Assembly: GCF_030657335.1 (NCBI RefSeq)
Contig: NZ_CP131039.1
Coordinates: 372,001 to 436,000, forward strand
Source of the DNA: Croceibacterium aestuarii
Lineage (GTDB): Bacteria > Pseudomonadota > Alphaproteobacteria > Sphingomonadales > Sphingomonadaceae
DNA: 64,000 nucleotides
Reading direction: 5' to 3'
Under the pieces are notes generated by a model that saw nothing but the letters and a program-made list of their open reading frames with translations, was not told where the DNA came from and made no database searches. Below are positions 58,803 to 64,000 of the stretch, one piece after another (position 1 is the first letter of the stretch; each line of letters opens with the position of its first letter). The position numbers and the translations under genes were made by a program.

Positions 58803-61426
58803 TCGCGGCGGCCCGCATCGTCGGGGGCGGCCGTCGCGACCGAAGCGTGCCGGCTGACTTCGATGGTGGCCTGGGCGCGCAGTTTGCCGACCTGGACGAC
58901 GATCGGGCCGCGCGGCGTGGGATCTTCGACCACGACCTTGGCCCACAGGCCCTTGTCATCCTTGAAATATGACGTGGTGTTCGCCGCTCGCAGCGCCTCC
59001 AGGCTAGCCTGCGGGGTTCCCCCCAAGGCGGACGCGAACCCCGGCAGTTCGAAGATAACCCAGCTGCCCTTGTCCATTTCGCGCAGGCTCAGCGAAAGCT
59101 TGTCTCTCGCCGTCGCCACCCTGATCTCTGCGCCGCTGGGGATGGTGGTCTCGCCGTTATATTCGTAGCGTTTGCCCTCGCGCTGAAGGACGACCGGTTC
59201 GGTGGCCGGTCCGGTGACGAACTCGGGGAACACTTTCGTGTCGTCGATACTGAGGCGGCCCATGTCGCCCTTGCATACGGCTGCGCCCCAGCTCGCCTTC
59301 ATTTCACAGTTTTTCTCATTGGATGCGATGCCGTTGTCGATGACGATATAGGCACCGGGGACGCCGCCGACCGAGCCGTCCAGATCATGGAACGCTGCGC
59401 TCCGATAAGCGGCGCGGCCACCGAAGTCGGAGGCCCAGCGGCTCTGGACCGCGGGGAAATCGACCGGCTTGGAATTGATGAACTTCAAGCCCTTGACCGA
59501 GTTCTCGGTGCTCATGCCGAAACTGGTGAACAGCAGGTAGGAGATCGCGCCCGCATCGCGGGTGGCGTTGGGCTGGTAGTTCACGAACGTAGTGTTCACC
59601 ACCTCGTGGAGGTAATCGTAGTATTCGTAACCGCGGATCGGGAAGTCGGCGGTTTCCTTCGGCAGGCTGCGGCCATAGGCCACTTCCGCTGGCGTCGCGG
59701 GGTTGCCGATATTGCCGCTTTCGCCGACGAACAGCGAATCGATCACCCGCGAGGTGTACGGACCGAGACCCGCCCCACCGGACGCATGGGTGAAGCCGAT
59801 CGCGTTGTCGGCCAGCTTCATGTTGCGGTAGAGATGGGCCTCGCCCCGGCTCCAGATGGCGCCGTTGCGGTTCTTGTAGGCGGTATAATCGTCGATGGCC
59901 GACACCACCACCTGGCTCTTCGTGTCGGTGGGGTCGGCATAGCTGATATGGCCTGCCCCGCCGACGTTGAAAGTGCCGTCGGGTGCTGGGCCGCGGTCGA
60001 ACATGACCCCGTCGAAATTGGAATGTGCGGTATTGCCTCTGAACTCCCGGATCTTCGTTCGCCGGGGCCAGATCCTGTCACTGCCTTCCTTGTCCAGGAA
60101 CGCGCCGGTCGGATGCTGCGGCAAGGCGAACCAGAAGCCGATCGCCTCCGAGCCCGCGGCGACGTTGCCGACGTAGGTGTTGTCGGGATTGGTGATCCAG
60201 AAGGTCGATGCGGTGTTGTCGGACGGGATCAGGATGTCCTTGGCGTGTTGACCGGCCGGAGACTGGTGGGCGAGAGTCAGGTCGGTTGGTACGCACGGCT
60301 TGCCGTCGGGATGGCACTTGGTGAGGATGCCGAGGTTGTGGACGAACTGATTGCCGTGTTCGACCGCGTCTTCGAGGAAGAAGCAGTGGCCCACCGTATT
60401 GAAGGTCACGTTGTTTTCCACCCGCACGTTGTTGGTGCCATGCACCGTGACGCAGCGGCTGTAGGTATCGTGGATCGAGGAGTTCTGGATGTACTGGCCC
60501 TTGCCTTCGCCCAGGACGTGCCAATGCATCGGGTAACGGGCGAGGTGCATGTTCTGACCCATGCGATAGAGCTCGGCGCCGGAGATGTGCACTTGCGAGC
60601 CGGGCATGGCCATGATGTGCCCGCCGAAGTAGCTCCGCTCGGCATCCTCCGACGCCTGGACGCGGATGTTGCGCGTCAGCAGGCCGACCTCGCCCCGCTC
60701 GTCGACACCGTAGGTGATCTCGCCGTAGTGCATGTAATCGAGCGGCTTATCGAGCGTGAGCGTGTTGCCGCTGACGGCGGCGACCGCGCGCCGCTCTGCC
60801 TGGTGGGGGTCGAAGTCGGTCGAGGCCAGGACAATCTGGTCCCCCTTGCGCCACCCGCTTGCATCGAGGACCTCGATCTTCGTGCTGCCGGCCTTCGCTG
60901 TCCGAGCGAGCTTGGTCCAGGTGTTGGTGCGGTCGCCGTGCAGCTCGAGCGTACCGTTCAGCATCATGATGCCGCGGTCGCCCATGGTATTGATGTCTTC
61001 GTCGGGAATGGTGTCGGTCAGCGTGATCGTCGCCTGCCGGGTGAACGGCCGGGCTTCGCTGCCGATGTCGAGCTCGCCGCCCGCCAGATAGATCCACTCG
61101 GTCTTCAGCTCGGTATCGCGATCGTCTGCAAAACTTAGCTTGCCGTTGATTGTCAGACTGCGCAGTGCCGGCGGACTGACGTCGAGAACGATGTTCTTGT
61201 CCCTTGCGATCGTGACGGCGTCGCCCGCACCCGGCACCTTGCCGTCGGGCCAGGAAGCCGGATCGGACCAACGCGACGCGGGGACCGCCGAATGCGGTGC
61301 CTGCGCGGGCATGTCCATATGAGCGTGCGCATCCTGCCCTTCGGCCTGCGCAGTGCCGAGCAGAAGGAAGGCAGGGAAGAGCGAGAATACAAGAAACTGG
61401 CGCGACAATATCCGCATGGCGTTCAT
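58799..61426 (-). CDS. Secreted G8-domain right-handed beta-helix protein (CEMIP/fibrocystin-like)
   Basis: 875-residue exported protein. A signal peptide (to about 29, ending AQA) and a His/Met-rich stretch (AHAHMDMPAQAPH) precede a G8 domain (about 48-165: SRWSDPASWPDGKVPGAGDA, then VLDVSPPALRSLTINGKL). A long parallel beta-helix region follows (about 170-640; asparagine-rich turns such as NNVRVENNVTFNTVGHCF). The C-terminus (about 690-870) is beta-rich. G8 plus beta-helix is the architecture of animal CEMIP/TMEM2 hyaluronidases and fibrocystin. A polysaccharide-binding or -cleaving role is inference. The first ATG at 61426 sits close to GGAGG; 61417 is an alternative. Confidence 0.88.
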   Translation of the reverse strand: MNAMRILSRQFLVFSLFPAFLLLGTAQAEGQDAHAHMDMPAQAPHSAVPASRWSDPASWPDGKVPGAGDAVTIARDKNIVLDVSPPALRSLTINGKLSFADDRDTELKTEWIYLAGGELDIGSEARPFTRQATITLTDTIPDEDINTMGDRGIMMLNGTLELHGDRTNTWTKLARTAKAGSTKIEVLDASGWRKGDQIVLASTDFDPHQAERRAVAAVSGNTLTLDKPLDYMHYGEITYGVDERGEVGLLTRNIRVQASEDAERSYFGGHIMAMPGSQVHISGAELYRMGQNMHLARYPMHWHVLGEGKGQYIQNSSIHDTYSRCVTVHGTNNVRVENNVTFNTVGHCFFLEDAVEHGNQFVHNLGILTKCHPDGKPCVPTDLTLAHQSPAGQHAKDILIPSDNTASTFWITNPDNTYVGNVAAGSEAIGFWFALPQHPTGAFLDKEGSDRIWPRRTKIREFRGNTAHSNFDGVMFDRGPAPDGTFNVGGAGHISYADPTDTKSQVVVSAIDDYTAYKNRNGAIWSRGEAHLYRNMKLADNAIGFTHASGGAGLGPYTSRVIDSLFVGESGNIGNPATPAEVAYGRSLPKETADFPIRGYEYYDYLHEVVNTTFVNYQPNATRDAGAISYLLFTSFGMSTENSVKGLKFINSKPVDFPAVQSRWASDFGGRAAYRSAAFHDLDGSVGGVPGAYIVIDNGIASNEKNCEMKASWGAAVCKGDMGRLSIDDTKVFPEFVTGPATEPVVLQREGKRYEYNGETTIPSGAEIRVATARDKLSLSLREMDKGSWVIFELPGFASALGGTPQASLEALRAANTTSYFKDDKGLWAKVVVEDPTPRGPIVVQVGKLRAQATIEVSRHASVATAAPDDAGRRE

Positions 61427-61701
61427 CCCCTCCGTCGGACCGCGAGGCCCGCATTCTTTATCCGAGCGGGAGAGTGCAACGATTGGGACCGTTTGCCAAG
61501 CGACTAGAAGGTGAGCGTCGGACCTGACCGAGATTGGAGTGCCGAATGAGGGCGATTGATTCGCAGCGATTAACGCGGCCAGTCAGCAAACGACCCAAAG
61601 CCTGCCCTTCTGCCAAGCGCCCCAAAACCCGGTCATAAGAGCTGGTGTTACGAAGCCGCCCGAACACCGCTTTCTCGCCGAGGGCGGCAGCGGGATCGCC
61701 T

Positions 61702-61717
61702 GGTGAGCTAGCTCACC
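61702..61717. repeat. Perfect 16-base palindrome across the maeB stop codon
   Basis: GGTGAGCTAGCTCACC is fully symmetric and includes the TAG stop of maeB (61708-61710) and a CTAG core. No U tract follows on the minus strand, so it is not a standard terminator. The neighbouring gap 61427-61701 shows nothing else I recognise. Confidence 0.6.
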
Positions 61718-63966
61718 ACGCCGGCGCCGGCGAGCACCGCCAGGGTCAGGATATCGGGCGCCGTGGCGGTCATCGGGGCGACCTGCACGGGTTTTTCCAT
61801 CCCGATCAGCATCGGCCCGATCACTGCATTGCCGGCCAGCTCGCGCAGCATCTTGGCGCTGAGGTTGGCCGATTGCAGGCCGGGCATGATCAGCACGTTG
61901 GCCGGTGCGGAGAGCCGGCTGAAGGGATAGAGCTTCATAACCGTCGGATTGAGCGCCGCATCGGGCGCCATTTCGCCCTCGTACTCGAACCCCGGGGGGT
62001 CGGCATCGAGGATGTGCACCGCGTCGCGGATGTTCTCGAGCCATTTGCCCGACGGGTTGCCGAAGGTCGAGTAGCTGAGGAAGGCGACGCGCGGTTCGTG
62101 GCCGAGCCGCCGGGCGACGCGAGCGGTCTCGCGGGCGATATGCGCCAGCTCCTCGGCGCTGGGCCGTTCGTTGATCGTCGTGTCGGCGAGAAACACGGTG
62201 TAGTTCTTGCCGATCATCATGTGGATGCCGAACGGCACCTCGCCCGGCTTGGGATCGAGCACCTGGCTGATCTCGCGCATGGTCTGGGCGAAGGTCCGGG
62301 TAATGCCGGAAATCATCGCGTCGCCGTGACCCAGCGCAACCAGCAGGCTGGCGAAGATGTTGCGTTCCTGGTTGACGAGCCGGCGCACGTCGCGCTCGGT
62401 ATATCCGCGCCGCTGCAGACGCTTATAGAGATAATCGACCATCGCCGGCACATATGGGCAGTCGGCCGAATTCTGGATCTCGAACGCGTCGGTGTCCGGC
62501 ACGCCCAGTTCGGTCAGCTTCTCCTTCACCGCATGGGTCCTCCCGACCAGCACCGGGGTGCCGTAGCCGAAATCGCGGAACTGGATCGCCGCACGCAGCA
62601 CGACGTCCTCTTCGGCCTCGGCGAAGACGATGCGCTTGGGGTCGCGCTTGGCATCCTCATAGACGCCCGTCAGCACCGAGGTGGTCGGGTTCAGCCGCGC
62701 CCGCAGGCTCATGCGATAGGCATCGAAATCCGCGATCGGCTTTTGCGCCACGCCCGAATCCATCGCCGCCTTGGCGACTGCCGAGGAGACGGTTTCCATC
62801 AGGCGCGGATCGAACGGGGCCGGGATGATGTATTCGGTGCCGAAATGGTGATCGACGCCATAGGCGGCGGCGACCTCGTCGGGCACGCGCTCGCGCGCCA
62901 GCCCGGCAATCGCCTCGGCCGCGGCGATCTTCATCTCTTCGTTGATCGCCGTCGCCCGCACGTCGAGCGCGCCGCGAAAGATGAACGGGAAGCCGAGCAC
63001 GTTGTTGACCTGGTTGGGGTAGTCCGACCGGCCGGTGGCGATGATTGCGTCGGGCCGGACCGCCTTGGCATCTTCCGGGCGAATTTCCGGATCGGGATTG
63101 GCCATCGCGAAGATGATCGGCTTGTCGGCCATGGCCGCCACCCATTCGGGCTTGAGCGCTCCCGCGGCCGAAAGGCCGAGAAAGACGTCGGCGCCCTTGA
63201 GCGCCTCTTCCAGGCTGCGCGCCTCGGTCGGCACGGCGTGCGCGCTCTTCCACTGGTCGACGCCGTCGCGCCCCGGATAGATCGGGCCCTTGCGATCGCA
63301 GACGATGACGTTTTCGTGCGGCACGCCCATCGCCTTGATCAGCGCGGTGCAGGCCAGCGCCGAAGCCCCCGCGCCGTTCACCACCATGCGCACGTCCTTC
63401 ATTGCGCGGCCGGTCAGATGGACCGCGTTGATCAGGCCGGCGGCAGCGATGATAGCCGTGCCGTGCTGGTCGTCGTGCATGACCGGGATGTTCATCCGCT
63501 CGCGCAGCGCCTGCTCGATCACGAAGCATTCGGGGGCGGCGATGTCTTCGAGGTTGATGCCGCCGAAGCTCGGCTCCATCAGCGCCACCGCTTCGATGAA
63601 TTTGTCGGGATCTTCGGTGTCGAGCTCGATGTCGATCGAATCGACGTCGGCGAAGCGCTTGAACAGCACCGCCTTGCCTTCCATCACCGGCTTGGCGGCG
63701 AGCGCGCCGAGATTGCCCATGCCGAGGATTGCGGTGCCGTTGGTGATTACCGCCACGAGATTGCCGCGCGCGGTGTATTCGTTGGCGCAGGCGGGATCGT
63801 CGGCAATCGCCTGGACCGGCACCGCCACGCCCGGAGAATAGGCCAGGCTCAAGTCGCGCTGGGTGGCGACGGGCTTCGACGGAACGATCTCGATCTTACC
63901 CGGGCGGATGGCGCTGTGATAGAACAGCGCTTCGCGGTCGGTGAAACTCTTGGTGTCGTCTGCCAT
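61708..63966 (-). CDS. maeB: NADP-dependent malic enzyme with phosphotransacetylase-like domain
   Basis: 752-residue enzyme decarboxylating malate to pyruvate with NADPH formation. The N-terminal malic domain (about 1-160) contains YSPGVAVPVQAIADDP and MHDDQHGTA; the NAD(P) domain includes VVNGAGASALAC. The C-terminal 320 residues resemble phosphotransacetylase (GMEKPVQVAPMT, LPPGFEYEGEMAPDAAL-like) and are usually regulatory, sensing acetyl-CoA. The ATG follows AGGAGAG by 5 bases. Full family length. Confidence 0.96.
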   Translation of the reverse strand: MADDTKSFTDREALFYHSAIRPGKIEIVPSKPVATQRDLSLAYSPGVAVPVQAIADDPACANEYTARGNLVAVITNGTAILGMGNLGALAAKPVMEGKAVLFKRFADVDSIDIELDTEDPDKFIEAVALMEPSFGGINLEDIAAPECFVIEQALRERMNIPVMHDDQHGTAIIAAAGLINAVHLTGRAMKDVRMVVNGAGASALACTALIKAMGVPHENVIVCDRKGPIYPGRDGVDQWKSAHAVPTEARSLEEALKGADVFLGLSAAGALKPEWVAAMADKPIIFAMANPDPEIRPEDAKAVRPDAIIATGRSDYPNQVNNVLGFPFIFRGALDVRATAINEEMKIAAAEAIAGLARERVPDEVAAAYGVDHHFGTEYIIPAPFDPRLMETVSSAVAKAAMDSGVAQKPIADFDAYRMSLRARLNPTTSVLTGVYEDAKRDPKRIVFAEAEEDVVLRAAIQFRDFGYGTPVLVGRTHAVKEKLTELGVPDTDAFEIQNSADCPYVPAMVDYLYKRLQRRGYTERDVRRLVNQERNIFASLLVALGHGDAMISGITRTFAQTMREISQVLDPKPGEVPFGIHMMIGKNYTVFLADTTINERPSAEELAHIARETARVARRLGHEPRVAFLSYSTFGNPSGKWLENIRDAVHILDADPPGFEYEGEMAPDAALNPTVMKLYPFSRLSAPANVLIMPGLQSANLSAKMLRELAGNAVIGPMLIGMEKPVQVAPMTATAPDILTLAVLAGAGVVS

Positions 63967-64000
63967 CCATCTCTCCTGATCGGGACCGTCCCTAACCGCC

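Overview
The window is a gene-dense, GC-rich stretch of an alphaproteobacterial chromosome. It most resembles the order Sphingomonadales, probably near Erythrobacteraceae. Evidence for this is CtrA with GANTC and TTAA sites upstream, the hisS-prfA-prmC-DUF4167-lnt-metK block, an lptB-rpoN pair, DUF6481, a Cdc48-like AAA ATPase and a LigF-like glutathione transferase. Placement below the order is inference. I found no insertion sequence, prophage, CRISPR array, tRNA or rRNA.

Layout. 1-6824: a divergent locus joining an RND permease (cut by the left edge) and its lipoprotein adaptor to a sulfide:quinone oxidoreductase-like flavoprotein, a DUF2892 membrane protein and a TolC-type outer-membrane protein. 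6829-11463: a complete MacA/MacB/TolC-type ABC efflux operon whose four genes all overlap. 11647-12866: MarR regulator plus LigF-like GST. 13100-14818: DUF6481 gene, then rplJ-rplL with a structured leader and terminator. 14938-19408: CPA2/Kef antiporter, lipoprotein cytochrome c, PagL-like deacylase and MATE exporter. 19436-21573: groESL under a CIRCE element. 21719-26474: host-attachment protein, a methyltransferase-erythromycin esterase fusion, a lipoprotein methyltransferase-like protein, a beta-lactamase-fold serine hydrolase and a small lipoprotein.

26747-36276: polA, an MscS channel, the Cdc48-like ATPase, a candidate small RNA, both CoA-transferase subunits and a PAS/HWE histidine kinase. 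36502-43265: MFS transporter, M3 peptidase, metK, lnt and DUF4167 protein. 43466-47118: prmC, prfA, a palindrome-rich gap and hisS. 47214-53275: M61 peptidase, LLM flavoprotein, ppa, DUF1801 protein, BON-MscS channel and a membrane protein. 53448-56646: lptB, rpoN and ctrA. 56708-63966: small membrane protein, trmB, a translationally coupled secreted pair including a large G8/beta-helix protein, and maeB.

Themes. Much of the window is housekeeping: replication and repair (polA), translation (rplJL, prfA, prmC, hisS, trmB), envelope assembly (lnt, lptB), central metabolism (metK, ppa, maeB) and cell-cycle control (ctrA). Around it lies a broad envelope-stress and export repertoire: two tripartite pumps, MATE, MFS, Kef and two MscS channels. 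The least explained units are the SQR-containing RND locus, the secreted G8 pair, the methyltransferase-esterase fusion with its lipoprotein neighbour, and an orphan minus-strand terminator that suggests a small RNA near 33285-33430.
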